64,000 bases of DNA from contig NZ_BAEP01000004.1 of assembly GCF_000315015.1 (NCBI RefSeq), positions 186,001 through 250,000 of the forward strand, written 5' to 3'. The notes under the pieces are model-generated. The model did not search any database. It worked only from the letters and a program-made list of their open reading frames with translations, and was not told the origin of the DNA. Source of the stretch: Paraglaciecola mesophila KMM 241. Lineage in GTDB: Bacteria; Pseudomonadota; Gammaproteobacteria; Enterobacterales; Alteromonadaceae. A program made the translations under genes and the position numbers. Below, piece by piece: positions 19,971 to 28,737 of the stretch (within the stretch, counting starts at the first letter, position 1; each line of letters begins with the position of its first letter).

Positions 19971-21038
19971 ATGACAACATTAACAGTGAAGTTGGGTGAG
20001 CGTAGCTACCCCATTTTTATCCAGCCGAGTTTGCTAACCCAAGGCAATCAACTGGCAGATTACATCAAAACAGATAAAGCGGTTCTGGTGACTAACGACC
20101 TAGTTGACCCGCTATACAGTCAGACCGTTATTGACAGCTTACCCGGTATCAAAATTGAAAAAATTGTCATTGCCGATGGTGAACAACACAAGAATCTGGC
20201 CAGCTTTGAGCATGTAATCACTCAGCTACTTAGTATGTCCGCAGCGCGTGACACCACGCTTATTGCTCTTGGTGGCGGCGTTATTGGTGACTTAACTGGA
20301 TTTGTCGCGGCGAGTTTTCAGCGCGGCATGCCTTTTATTCAAATACCCACCACCTTGTTATCACAGGTCGATTCATCGGTAGGTGGTAAAACTGCGGTTA
20401 ATCATCCTTTGGGTAAAAATATGATTGGTGCATTTTATCAACCCAAAGCCGTGTTCATCGATACCAAAACCCTGCAAACCTTACCAGCAAAAGAGTTTTC
20501 TGCCGGCATGGCTGAAGTGATCAAGTACGGTATCATCTACGACAAAGCATTTTTTGCTTGGCTTGAGCAAAACATTGCTCAACTCATCGCTCAAGACGTT
20601 GACGCCTTGCAATATGCCATTGCGCGCTGTTGTGAAATCAAAGCTGAAATTGTCGCTATTGATGAGCGGGAGTCAGGACTTCGCGCCTTACTCAATTTAG
20701 GTCATACTTTCGGCCACGCCATCGAAGCAGAACAAGGTTACGGCAATTGGCTACACGGCGAAGCGGTCGCAGCAGGCATGGTACTCGCATCGAAAGCAGG
20801 CCAAATGAAAGGCTGGATGAGTAAAGAAGAAGTGCAGCGTGTTATAGCTTTAACAGAGGCATTTTCATTACCTATCGCGCCACCCGCAGACATGGGTTAT
20901 CAGACCTTCATGCAGCACATGGCACACGATAAAAAAGTGCAAGCGGGCAAACTCAACTTTATCGTTCCTAAAGCGATTGGCGATGCGATAGTTACCTCTG
21001 AGCTAGATGAAACACTGTTGCGCTCTTTGTTAAATTAG
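19971..21038 (+). CDS. aroB: 3-dehydroquinate synthase
   Basis: Second step of the shikimate pathway: converts DAHP to 3-dehydroquinate using NAD+ and a divalent metal. 355 residues. Diagnostic motifs are DGEQHKNLASFEHV, GGGVIGDLTGFVAASFQRG, PTTLLSQVDSSVGGKTAVN, a metal-binding Glu in MAEVIKYG, and the His pair in LNLGHTFGHAIE and WLHGEAVAAGM. Acts with AroK from the same cluster. Confidence 0.97.
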   Translation: MTTLTVKLGERSYPIFIQPSLLTQGNQLADYIKTDKAVLVTNDLVDPLYSQTVIDSLPGIKIEKIVIADGEQHKNLASFEHVITQLLSMSAARDTTLIALGGGVIGDLTGFVAASFQRGMPFIQIPTTLLSQVDSSVGGKTAVNHPLGKNMIGAFYQPKAVFIDTKTLQTLPAKEFSAGMAEVIKYGIIYDKAFFAWLEQNIAQLIAQDVDALQYAIARCCEIKAEIVAIDERESGLRALLNLGHTFGHAIEAEQGYGNWLHGEAVAAGMVLASKAGQMKGWMSKEEVQRVIALTEAFSLPIAPPADMGYQTFMQHMAHDKKVQAGKLNFIVPKAIGDAIVTSELDETLLRSLLN

Positions 21039-21161
21039 CAAGGTATTTAACGGGTTTCATTTAAGCGCTCGACATTTTGAACGAGCGACTTTTTAGACCC
21101 GTACCTTCGAACGAACAATTTATTGAACTAACATTTTAATAAACCATTTGAGTAAACACCT

Positions 21162-22694
21162 TTGCAAAGCGAATTGCACAAACGGCTTAGCCATTTAATT
21201 CAGTATTCTTCGGGGCTCATTTTTGTAAAATCTGAACCCGATTTTAGTGTATCAACCTGTGTTGATGCGCTATTGGCTGAACAAGATGACAGTGACGAAG
21301 TGGCTGTCATTGCGGCTAAGCCAAATATGATGCTAAATGATTTTCGCCAACAACTGACACAACAACTTTCCAGTAAATTAGCTCCCAATTCTGGCAACAC
21401 TCCCCTAGCCAAGATACTAACGCCTGGTATTGGACACGTTCAGTCGGTCTCTACGCAAGGACTACTGATATGTATATCCAAGGGCGAGAACCTCTCTGCC
21501 AGTATGTTGCAAGAGTTGCAGCAGCTTGTTTTAACCTTGCACGCAGGCAGTGACCGACAAGTCAATGTGCTGGTATTTGCCCAGCGCCAATGGATAAATC
21601 AAACTTACCAAGCCTTGGGCGATAAAAATAATGTCATAGTCGTGGATGCCGGTGCCAGTGCCGGCTCAATGGCTGATCACGAGGCGAACATATCTGGTAG
21701 TGAGTTAGAGCAGTTAATCGCGAATAAACGACAAGCGTTTGCTCAGCGCATAGAGCAGCGAAACCAAGCAACCCCTGTTGAATCCCCTAGTATCATGCAG
21801 CGCCCGTGGTTTATCCCTGTTATTGCGCTGCTCTTTGTTGCGATATTTGCCAGCATTTTGCTATCCCAGTATCCAGAGCTTTTAAGTGACAGTGATAATC
21901 AGACTGGGGATACAACATCTTCAATTAGCGCATTAGAGTCTGGCGCTAGGCAAGATGAAACCGCATCAACTTCAGTAGTTGATACGCTGCCCCAAGGCAC
22001 GTTGACGAGTCAAAAAAATATAGAATCGGGCCCATCTGCCACAAAAGAAGCAGGAACGTCTAATCCGAATACTTCTGTGCAAAGCGCTGCGACTGAAGAA
22101 AGAGCGGTCGCTAAACCCGAGGTTACGCCGGAGGCTAAAACAGACGCGCTCATATCAAACTGGCAAAGTGAAAGTGAACGCATTGATGCCAACAAGAATA
22201 AATCGAATGAATTGCCGGCAGACGATACGAACAGCTCACCTAAAGCGACTAAACTTGCAGCCAAGCCCAAATCAACGAATGGCATGGTACAAACTGGCAC
22301 ATTGCAAAAACCGTTCGCTGCGGATATTACGCCTCAAGCAGATACAGCTAAAACACCATCCCCTAACGCGTTATCAACGACAACTGACTATGCATTTGAT
22401 GAAGCCACTATATTAGCTCTGCCGCAAGACGGATATGTGTTACAGGTGATCGGCTTTAGCGTACGCAGCGCCATTGAGACTTATTTGACCAACAACAAGA
22501 TTGAACAACACGTATGGGTGTACCAAACCAAACGCTATAACAATGACTGGTATGTGCTTTTGTATAATAAACATTACCCGTCTCTGGCCGCAGCATTAGT
22601 CGGTGTTTCGTCGCTGCCCAAAGGGTTGCATGAAGCAACGCCATTCCCTAAAGCGTTACAAAAAGTGCATCAAGAAATTGAATCTGCCAATTAA
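21162..22694 (+). CDS. damX: SPOR-domain cell-division protein, DamX-like
   Basis: Inner-membrane division-associated protein by position (aroB-damX-dam) and architecture. The first ~200 residues are a degenerate AAA-type domain, as in E. coli DamX. One TM at about residues 214-232 (WFIPVIALLFVAIFASILL) is followed by a long Ser/Thr/Ala/Lys low-complexity linker and a C-terminal SPOR domain (GYVLQVIGFSVRSAIETYL to the end), which binds denuded septal peptidoglycan. The only in-frame start is TTG at 21162 (stop TAA at 21153), with a weak GAG nearby. Function inferred from family. Confidence 0.85.
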   Translation: MQSELHKRLSHLIQYSSGLIFVKSEPDFSVSTCVDALLAEQDDSDEVAVIAAKPNMMLNDFRQQLTQQLSSKLAPNSGNTPLAKILTPGIGHVQSVSTQGLLICISKGENLSASMLQELQQLVLTLHAGSDRQVNVLVFAQRQWINQTYQALGDKNNVIVVDAGASAGSMADHEANISGSELEQLIANKRQAFAQRIEQRNQATPVESPSIMQRPWFIPVIALLFVAIFASILLSQYPELLSDSDNQTGDTTSSISALESGARQDETASTSVVDTLPQGTLTSQKNIESGPSATKEAGTSNPNTSVQSAATEERAVAKPEVTPEAKTDALISNWQSESERIDANKNKSNELPADDTNSSPKATKLAAKPKSTNGMVQTGTLQKPFAADITPQADTAKTPSPNALSTTTDYAFDEATILALPQDGYVLQVIGFSVRSAIETYLTNNKIEQHVWVYQTKRYNNDWYVLLYNKHYPSLAAALVGVSSLPKGLHEATPFPKALQKVHQEIESAN

Positions 22695-22786
22695 AACCAC
22701 ATGCCAATTGTTGTTTTGCCATTGGCTCGTTACAATCTCTGCTTTGCGTTATCTTCATCAAAATCAAGGCCTGACAAGACACATTA

Positions 22787-23620
22787 ATGACGAATAAGAA
22801 AAACAGAGCCTTCTTGAAATGGGCCGGTGGGAAATACAGGCTAGTCGAACAGATAAACCATCATCTTCCAGAAGCAAAAAAATTAGTCGAGCCATTCGTC
22901 GGTGCAGGTTCGGTGTTTTTAAACACTGACTTTTCCAGCTACCTATTAAGCGATATAAATCCCGATCTGATAAACCTATACAAAATATTGCAACAACAGC
23001 CGGAACGTTACATAGAAGATGCACAAGGGCTTTTCACAGCGCAGAACAACGACTCCGACGCTTACTATGCAATGCGCGCTTTGTTCAATGCCAGCGAAGA
23101 TGTCTACGAACGCGCGGTGCTATTTTTGTACCTGAACCGTTTTGGTTACAACGGTCTATGCCGCTATAACTTATCGGGCAAATTTAATGTACCCTTTGGT
23201 AAATACAAGGCGCCGTACTTTCCTAAGGAAGAGCTGTATTTCTTTGCCGAAAAATCCAAGAAAGCACATTTTGTATGCGAATCTTATGAGAAAACATTTA
23301 GCCGAGCCCGCGCAGGTAGTGTGGTTTACTGCGATCCGCCTTATGCCCCCATCAGCAAAACAGCTAACTTTGCTAGTTATGCTAAAGGTGGTTTTTCTAT
23401 GGCAGAACAGAGTAATTTAGCCTTAATTGCTGCCAAAACGGCTTTTGAACGTGATATTCCAGTGCTTATCAGTAATCATGATACAGACGATACACGCCGG
23501 CTTTACGCGCTAGCGCAGCTTTCAGAGCTGCAAGTGAGTCGGTTTATTAGTCAAAAAGGAAATGGCAGAAAGAAAGTCAGTGAGTTATTGGCGTTGTACA
23601 TTAAACCGACCTCACGTTGA
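22787..23620 (+). CDS. dam: DNA adenine methylase (GATC)
   Basis: N6-adenine methyltransferase of the Dam class, acting in mismatch repair and replication timing. 277 residues. AdoMet motif FLKWAGGKYRLVEQI is at residues 9-23, FVGAGSVFLNTDF is motif X/I-like, and the catalytic DPPY is in YCDPPYAPIS. NRFGYNGLCRYN is typical of the target-recognition region. Follows damX as in other gammaproteobacteria. Confidence 0.96.
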   Translation: MTNKKNRAFLKWAGGKYRLVEQINHHLPEAKKLVEPFVGAGSVFLNTDFSSYLLSDINPDLINLYKILQQQPERYIEDAQGLFTAQNNDSDAYYAMRALFNASEDVYERAVLFLYLNRFGYNGLCRYNLSGKFNVPFGKYKAPYFPKEELYFFAEKSKKAHFVCESYEKTFSRARAGSVVYCDPPYAPISKTANFASYAKGGFSMAEQSNLALIAAKTAFERDIPVLISNHDTDDTRRLYALAQLSELQVSRFISQKGNGRKKVSELLALYIKPTSR

Positions 23621-23666
23621 GGCTTAAATTTTAACTAGCAGAGAAGAGTTCGGAGTAGAATTCGTG

Positions 23667-23864
23667 CTAGCTGGGTACAACAATTGAAACAAGCAGTACC
23701 AGTGAAATAACCAAAGCAATAACAAAAATCACCCCAACGACCACATAAGGCACAAAGGATTTTTGCTGAAAATCTCGCTCTCGGTTCGCGCTGCTTTGCA
23801 CACCAAACACGCTGGCAGCAACGCTTTTAAACACATCCCACAATCCGCTCTTTGTATTATCCAT
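23667..23864 (-). CDS. DUF2970 family small membrane protein
   Basis: 65 residues: N-terminal soluble part SGLWDVFKSVAASVFGVQSS, basic linker, and one C-terminal TM (PYVVVGVIFVIALVISLVLLVSIVV). This pattern matches the DUF2970 family, whose role is unknown. It is followed 5 bases upstream (in its direction) by the next minus-strand gene, so the two may be co-transcribed. Confidence 0.8.
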   Translation of the reverse strand: MDNTKSGLWDVFKSVAASVFGVQSSANRERDFQQKSFVPYVVVGVIFVIALVISLVLLVSIVVPS

Positions 23865-23869
23865 ACTGA

Positions 23870-24175
23870 TTATGCTCTTGGCTTTATCTCATCCGTTTCT
23901 TCAGCATAGCGCGAAAGTAGCTCAAGTAAATCGATAAAATGCATTTGATACGAAGTAGAGTTACCACTTACCCAGCTAGACCAGCTGATCACATCCGCCT
24001 GCTCTTTAGCGCATCGATTAATCGGGTGACTCATTGGAAGCCCATGATCAAACGCCACTGATTGCGGACAACTGCAGAACAATGTCTCGTTATTTATCGA
24101 CGTTCTGCCAACAGCCAACATTGCTACTAAAGCGAAGGCACCGAAGCCGATTAGTCGTTTAAAATGAGTACTCAT
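23870..24175 (-). CDS. Hypothetical exported or membrane-anchored small protein
   Basis: 101 residues, not recognised. An N-terminal hydrophobic stretch (LIGFGAFALVAMLAVG) looks like a signal anchor. A Cys-containing segment LFCSCPQSVAFDHG follows, with a further Cys in NRCAKEQADV, then an acidic C-terminus. AGGAG precedes the ATG, which supports translation. Five bases separate it from the DUF2970 gene. Confidence 0.6.
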   Translation of the reverse strand: MSTHFKRLIGFGAFALVAMLAVGRTSINNETLFCSCPQSVAFDHGLPMSHPINRCAKEQADVISWSSWVSGNSTSYQMHFIDLLELLSRYAEETDEIKPRA

Positions 24176-24323
24176 AATCTCTCCTTGTCGAAATATTTTG
24201 TTGCATTATACATTATACTTTCGTCTCAAGATTAAAGTTCACCTCAAATGTCAGTTCATTCATCGCTAAAAAGATAAAATTTTATTCAAAATGCTCCCTT
24301 GGATTAGTAAAATTCGCTAACGC

Positions 24324-24360
24324 AAAAAATCCGCTGGCTTTACGGCCAGCGGATTTTTTT
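24324..24360. terminator. Bidirectional rho-independent terminator
   Basis: A 15-bp stem, AAAAAATCCGCTGGC (24324-24338) with GCCAGCGGATTTTTT (24345-24359), has a 6-base loop. Flanking A and T tracts let it work in both directions; it closes the porin gene on the minus strand. Confidence 0.92.
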
Positions 24361-24426
24361 ACATCTTATCTTCCTGTTTACCGGAAGTAACTTAACCGGA
24401 ATTAACCGGAAGCATTAACTCAGAAA

Positions 24427-25152
24427 TTAAAGCTCAAAATCCATTCCGTAAGCAACGGTAAATTTAATTGAATCGTTATCGAACGGGTCTTCACCTGGCA
24501 CTTCAACTTCGTCTAAATCGGTACCAGTAACGGCGAAACTAAACCCATCTTTCGCTAATGAAATACCCCAGTCAGCATAACCGTCTGGTACACCGTTAAA
24601 ATCTTCTGCGAAGTCACCTTGATGATAACCTACGTGAAATCCTAGCTCAGCGCCGTTTAGTACTGGCATGCCGTAGTCTACAGATATATATGATGCTTCA
24701 GCAAAACCGTAATCGCGACCTTCACCTTCGTCAGCTTCTGTGTGGGCCAACAATGAAAGCGTTGCACTTAAGCCACCATAACCTACTGAACCATATACCT
24801 CAGCAAAATCAAATTCCGCTTCACTGTCATAATTGTAATAAAGGTAACCCACATCATAAGTGATATCGCCTGACTCACCTGAGAAGCCGAAGTACATATC
24901 ATGCTCATAGGAATAAACATCATCTGCACCATAGTTGACGTTAGACACCCAAGTACCGACATAAAAACCACTTTCATTTGCGTAATCAATACCGCCTTGT
25001 ACTGCAGCATCGTTGGTGGTTTGGGTCAAACCACGCCAAATATAGTTACTGGTGACACTAGCGTTAGCGGTCACTTCTGCCAATACGGTTTGACTAACGG
25101 CAGAACTGGCCAGAACAGCTGCGGCTAATGCGGTAAGTTTTAATACTTTCAT
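24427..25152 (-). CDS. TorF-family putative porin
   Basis: Outer-membrane beta-barrel of 241 residues. The signal peptide is MKVLKLTALAAAVLASSAVS to QTVLA, cleaved before EVTANASVTSNYIWRGLTQT, the signature start of the TIGR02001/TorF family. Alternating aromatic strands and a terminal Phe-x-Leu (GMDFEL) fit barrel insertion. Very acidic and Gly/Tyr rich. Single gene with its own terminator, inserted between dam and rpe. Substrate unknown. Confidence 0.87.
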   Translation of the reverse strand: MKVLKLTALAAAVLASSAVSQTVLAEVTANASVTSNYIWRGLTQTTNDAAVQGGIDYANESGFYVGTWVSNVNYGADDVYSYEHDMYFGFSGESGDITYDVGYLYYNYDSEAEFDFAEVYGSVGYGGLSATLSLLAHTEADEGEGRDYGFAEASYISVDYGMPVLNGAELGFHVGYHQGDFAEDFNGVPDGYADWGISLAKDGFSFAVTGTDLDEVEVPGEDPFDNDSIKFTVAYGMDFEL

Positions 25153-25470
25153 GTGTGTGTGTGCTCCATGTGATTTTAGTTAATTCAATTTTTGTTGAGA
25201 TAACTTCGATTTTTCGTTAATTCTTGTTACAACTACGCAAGAGCAATGCCTAAATATTAAACACGAAATAAATTACCCATAAATTAACTAAACAATTGAT
25301 TTTGTTAGTCATTTAGTAAGAATGTAAAATTTAGGAAAAAGTAGGCATGAGATAAGACTGTGCAGAGATGCACCACTAAAAAGCGAAAGCCCCTTTTTGG
25401 GGCGAAGTTGATACTTTTGTCAAAGCGTGTTTTTCGGTACAGTTACATTTTTGCGCAAATCGAGGCTTAT
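25153..25470. other. Intergenic region between the porin gene and rpe
   Basis: Very AT-rich near the porin start, where the porin promoter must lie. Nearer rpe there is a small GCCCC-TTTTT-GGGGC hairpin at 25389-25403. A longer open frame upstream of rpe (from 25360) is not favoured because the family N-terminus begins at 25471. Confidence 0.5.
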
Positions 25471-26148
25471 ATGCGTCCTTTCTTAATTGCTCCTTCTATT
25501 CTTTCAGCTGATTTTGCCCGCCTGGGCGCAGAAGTAGACGCTGTTTTAGCCGCGGGGGCTGATGTCATCCATTTTGACGTAATGGATAACCATTACGTAC
25601 CGAACCTAACGATCGGCCCGATGATATGTAAAGCATTGCGCGACTATGGTGTCACCGCCGATATTGATGTGCATTTAATGGTTGAGCCGGTAGATGAGAT
25701 GATTGTCAGTTTTGCCAAAGCAGGCGCAAGCATGATCAGCTTTCACCCAGAAGCATCAAGACATGTTGACCGCAGTATTCAACTGATAACCGATTCAGGC
25801 TGTAAGCCAGGCTTAGTGTTAAATCCTGCGACGTCATTAGACTGCTTAGACTACACGCTGCACAAACTGCATCACATTTTGTTGATGTCGGTAAATCCAG
25901 GGTTTGGTGGCCAAGCATTTATTCCGGAAACTCTTGATAAGCTACAAATTGTGAAGAAAATGGTGCAGGCCTGTGGCCGTGATATCCGAATAGAAATTGA
26001 CGGTGGCGTAAAAGTCGATAATATTCGCGCCATCGCCGAAGCAGGTGCAGATATGTTTGTTGCGGGCTCTGCTATCTTCAATCAGCCAGATTATCGTCAA
26101 GTTATCGATGCTATGCGCGCTGAATTAGCCAACGTTTCTCCAACATAA
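25471..26148 (+). CDS. rpe: Ribulose-phosphate 3-epimerase
   Basis: Interconverts D-ribulose 5-phosphate and D-xylulose 5-phosphate in the pentose phosphate pathway. 225 residues from ATG 25471 (GAGG 5-8 bases upstream), beginning [19 protein letters not shown] as in the family. Metal and catalytic motifs are [30 protein letters not shown] and EIDGGV. Followed after 33 bases by trpS. The phosphoglycolate phosphatase gene gph, often between rpe and trpS in relatives, is absent here. Confidence 0.97.
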   Translation: MRPFLIAPSILSADFARLGAEVDAVLAAGADVIHFDVMDNHYVPNLTIGPMICKALRDYGVTADIDVHLMVEPVDEMIVSFAKAGASMISFHPEASRHVDRSIQLITDSGCKPGLVLNPATSLDCLDYTLHKLHHILLMSVNPGFGGQAFIPETLDKLQIVKKMVQACGRDIRIEIDGGVKVDNIRAIAEAGADMFVAGSAIFNQPDYRQVIDAMRAELANVSPT

Positions 26149-26181
26149 TTCCAATTAGACACTAACAGTAGAAAATAATTT

Positions 26182-27195
26182 ATGAGCAAACCAATTGTAT
26201 TAAGCGGCTGCCAGCCTTCAGGACAACTTACCCTAGGAAATTATGTTGGCGCTCTTCGTCAATGGGTTGATATGCAAGACGATAACGAATGTCTGTATAT
26301 GTTGGTCGACATGCATGCCATCACAGTGCGACAAGATCCCACTGCACTGCACAATGCCTGTCTTGATGGTCTGGCCTTATATGTGGCTTGTGGCATCGAC
26401 CCGAGCAAAAGCACCATATTCATGCAATCACATGTACCACAGCATGCACAACTAGCTTGGATAATGAACTGCTACACCCAAATGGGTGAATTAAACCGCA
26501 TGACGCAGTTTAAAGATAAATCTGCTAAAAATATTACTAACATTAATTCAGGTCTTTACACTTACCCTGCCCTAATGGCGGCGGACATTCTGCTTTACCA
26601 AGCGAAACAAGTCCCAGTAGGGGAAGATCAGAAACAGCATTTAGAATTAACCCGTGACGTTGCCACGCGCTTTAACAATGCCTATGGTGATGTGTTTACC
26701 ATTCCTGACCCGTATATCCCTGAAGTAGGCGCACGTATCATGAGCTTACAAGACCCGCTGAAAAAGATGTCTAAATCCGATGACAATCAAAATAACTTCG
26801 TTGGCTTGTTGGAAGATCCGAAAAAGATAAGTAAAAAGATTAAACGCGCAGTCACTGACTCAGACGAGCAAGCGCGCATTTACTTTAATACGAGTGAAAA
26901 ACCTGGTGTGTCGAATTTGTTAAGCTTGCTATCTTGTGCAACCGGCAAACCGATTGCTGATTTAGTGCCTGAATATGAAGACAAGATGTACGGCCATTTA
27001 AAAACAGATGTAGCCGATTCCATCGTTGCTATGCTAGAGCCAATTCAAGCTAAATTTACTGAGCTACGTCAGGATCAAACCGAGCTAAACCGTATCATGG
27101 CAGCAGGCGCTGAAAAAGCGCAAGTACGTGCTCAGCAAACGATAGACAAAGTTTATGAAGCAATTGGATTCGTGGCAAGCCCACTTAAACGCTAG
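26182..27195 (+). CDS. trpS: Tryptophanyl-tRNA synthetase
   Basis: Charges tRNA-Trp. Class Ic synthetase of 337 residues with the HIGH-equivalent motif [14 protein letters not shown] (12-25) and [11 protein letters not shown] near residue 195. The [13 protein letters not shown] motif is also typical. Co-directional with rpe and closed by a terminator 64 bases downstream. Confidence 0.97.
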   Translation: MSKPIVLSGCQPSGQLTLGNYVGALRQWVDMQDDNECLYMLVDMHAITVRQDPTALHNACLDGLALYVACGIDPSKSTIFMQSHVPQHAQLAWIMNCYTQMGELNRMTQFKDKSAKNITNINSGLYTYPALMAADILLYQAKQVPVGEDQKQHLELTRDVATRFNNAYGDVFTIPDPYIPEVGARIMSLQDPLKKMSKSDDNQNNFVGLLEDPKKISKKIKRAVTDSDEQARIYFNTSEKPGVSNLLSLLSCATGKPIADLVPEYEDKMYGHLKTDVADSIVAMLEPIQAKFTELRQDQTELNRIMAAGAEKAQVRAQQTIDKVYEAIGFVASPLKR

Positions 27196-27258
27196 TAAAG
27201 GGCTGATAGCAAGGTAACAGTCGCGCTATTTTCAACCTATTGTTTATTTGCAATTCAT

Positions 27259-27287
27259 AAAAAAAGCAGCGCAGAGCTGCTTTTTTT
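27259..27287 (+). terminator. Terminator after trpS
   Basis: Stem AAAAAAAGCAGC (27259-27270) with GCTGCTTTTTTT (27276-27287) and loop GCAGA; the T run extends seven bases. Confidence 0.9.
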
Positions 27288-27550
27288 GGTTTTAAATAAC
27301 CGACGCTTAACTTACACAAGGTATATCAAGCATCGGTTAGCACGCCAAGCGCGCCGAACTGAGAGGTTGGGATAACAGTCCAGCACACTATCTGTCATTC
27401 AAATTTACTGAGACCCAATGAAATTCAATGAAATCCAATAAACTAACTTGAACCAATCCAGTATGTTACAAGCCCGAACGAAAATGTAGGGCAGTTTAAG
27501 TCATATACTAGGCGAAAGAGGACATTCGCTAGTTTCAATAAAGAATGATT
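27288..27550. other. Rest of the trpS-AraC intergenic region
   Basis: No gene seen. A short A-rich direct repeat, CAATGAAAT twice and then CAATAAACT, runs at about 27415-27443. Nothing else is recognisable. Confidence 0.4.
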
Positions 27551-28564
27551 TCAATGTGCTTTTGATTTTCGATAAGCACTGGGGGCAACGCCCGTCCAGC
27601 TTTTGAAAGCACGCGCAAAGGTTGCCGCCTCGGTAAAACCAAGTAAGCGCCCTACTTGCGATATAGGCATATCAGGCTGGCTAAGATAATGGATCGCTTC
27701 ATCTCGTCGCACACTGTCTTTGAGCTCTTGAAAGCTTGTACCTTCTTCTAATAGCTTACGGCGTAAGGTGCGAATGGTTGTGTGCAATTGCTCAGCGATA
27801 TCAGCCATACTGATAATTGACATATCCTCAGCCGCTTCTAGATAATTTAATACTTTGCGGGTGTAAACCGGAAAATAAGACTGACGTTTAAACCAATCCA
27901 GTGGGCAGCGCTGAAGGTAATCATTCAGACTTTGCTGACTTTGCACCACTGGAGCGCTAAGGATGTCGTGCTCAAACTCAAAGTAGTTACTCTCTTGCAG
28001 GTAAACCACCTCACAAGGGAACATCAAGCGATATTCTTCGTGATGTGCGGGCTTTGCATGCATAAAGCCAATTTTACGCAGTGGAATGCGCTGGCCTATC
28101 AGCCAACTCGGAAAGCGATGCCACAGCAACAAGAGAAAATCGGTGAGCACATGCTCAGGGTCGAGTTCGGGTTTATCTAAGGCGAGATAAAAACGAGCGT
28201 ATTTTTCACGCTCTTCAAATTTTAGTTTAGTTGCGCCAGCGACTAAATTATAAAAACGAGTGCCCCGACGATACACTTGCCGCAAACTTGCACTATGGCT
28301 CACTTGCTTTGCCATTAAATTGAATACCCCATGGCGAGAAGGCTGACTACCAAAACACAAATATTCGTCATCTGCACTTCGCCAAACAGATTGCATCAAA
28401 CGGCTCAACTGCTCTGGCGTGATACGCACCTCATTATTGTTCAACAGCGCTTTACTCAAGCCCGATTCGGATAATACCTGCGTTTCATTCAGGCCCACTT
28501 CAATGGCTCTTTTGACAATAGCTTGAGCGAAATGAACTGAAATAGAATGATGTTTATGACGCAT
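27551..28564 (-). CDS. AraC family transcriptional regulator (arabinose-binding-like N-domain)
   Basis: Regulator of about 337 residues; ATG at 28564 is preferred over an in-frame TTG at 28609. The N-terminal domain (VHFAQAIVKRAIEVGLNETQ onward) matches the AraC 'arabinose-binding' type PF12625. The C-terminal double HTH is clear: ISMADIAEQLHTTIRTLRRK and ISQVGRLLGFTEAATFARAF, with the closing motif WTGVAPSAYRKS. Members of this class often control lipid or amino-acid catabolic genes. The neighbour in the same direction is an acyl-CoA dehydrogenase operon, but a terminator separates them. Target unknown. Confidence 0.9.
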   Translation of the reverse strand: MRHKHHSISVHFAQAIVKRAIEVGLNETQVLSESGLSKALLNNNEVRITPEQLSRLMQSVWRSADDEYLCFGSQPSRHGVFNLMAKQVSHSASLRQVYRRGTRFYNLVAGATKLKFEEREKYARFYLALDKPELDPEHVLTDFLLLLWHRFPSWLIGQRIPLRKIGFMHAKPAHHEEYRLMFPCEVVYLQESNYFEFEHDILSAPVVQSQQSLNDYLQRCPLDWFKRQSYFPVYTRKVLNYLEAAEDMSIISMADIAEQLHTTIRTLRRKLLEEGTSFQELKDSVRRDEAIHYLSQPDMPISQVGRLLGFTEAATFARAFKSWTGVAPSAYRKSKAH

Positions 28565-28676
28565 GAAAGTAACGGGCTCTCGATATATGGCAGGGCATTT
28601 AGATTTCAAAGTATATCGTTTCTCATACTAAGCGGATATTTATATGTTGAATAGGCTCAATTATTCTCGTCGAGCA

Positions 28677-28708
28677 TAAAAAAGCCCCCTAGGTTCTCTA
28701 TGGGGGCT
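28677..28708 (-). terminator. Terminator of the etfBA-acd operon
   Basis: Read on the minus strand, AGCCCCC (28708-28702) and GGGGGCT (28689-28683) enclose a 12-base loop, followed by TTTTTTAT. Confidence 0.88.
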
Positions 28709-28737
28709 GTTCAAAACACAATCAAAGAATTAAAAGC

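Noticed and set aside
25360-25470. N-terminal extension of rpe
   Set aside because: The family begins at [11 protein letters not shown]; the extension starts with a non-ATG codon and includes a hairpin.
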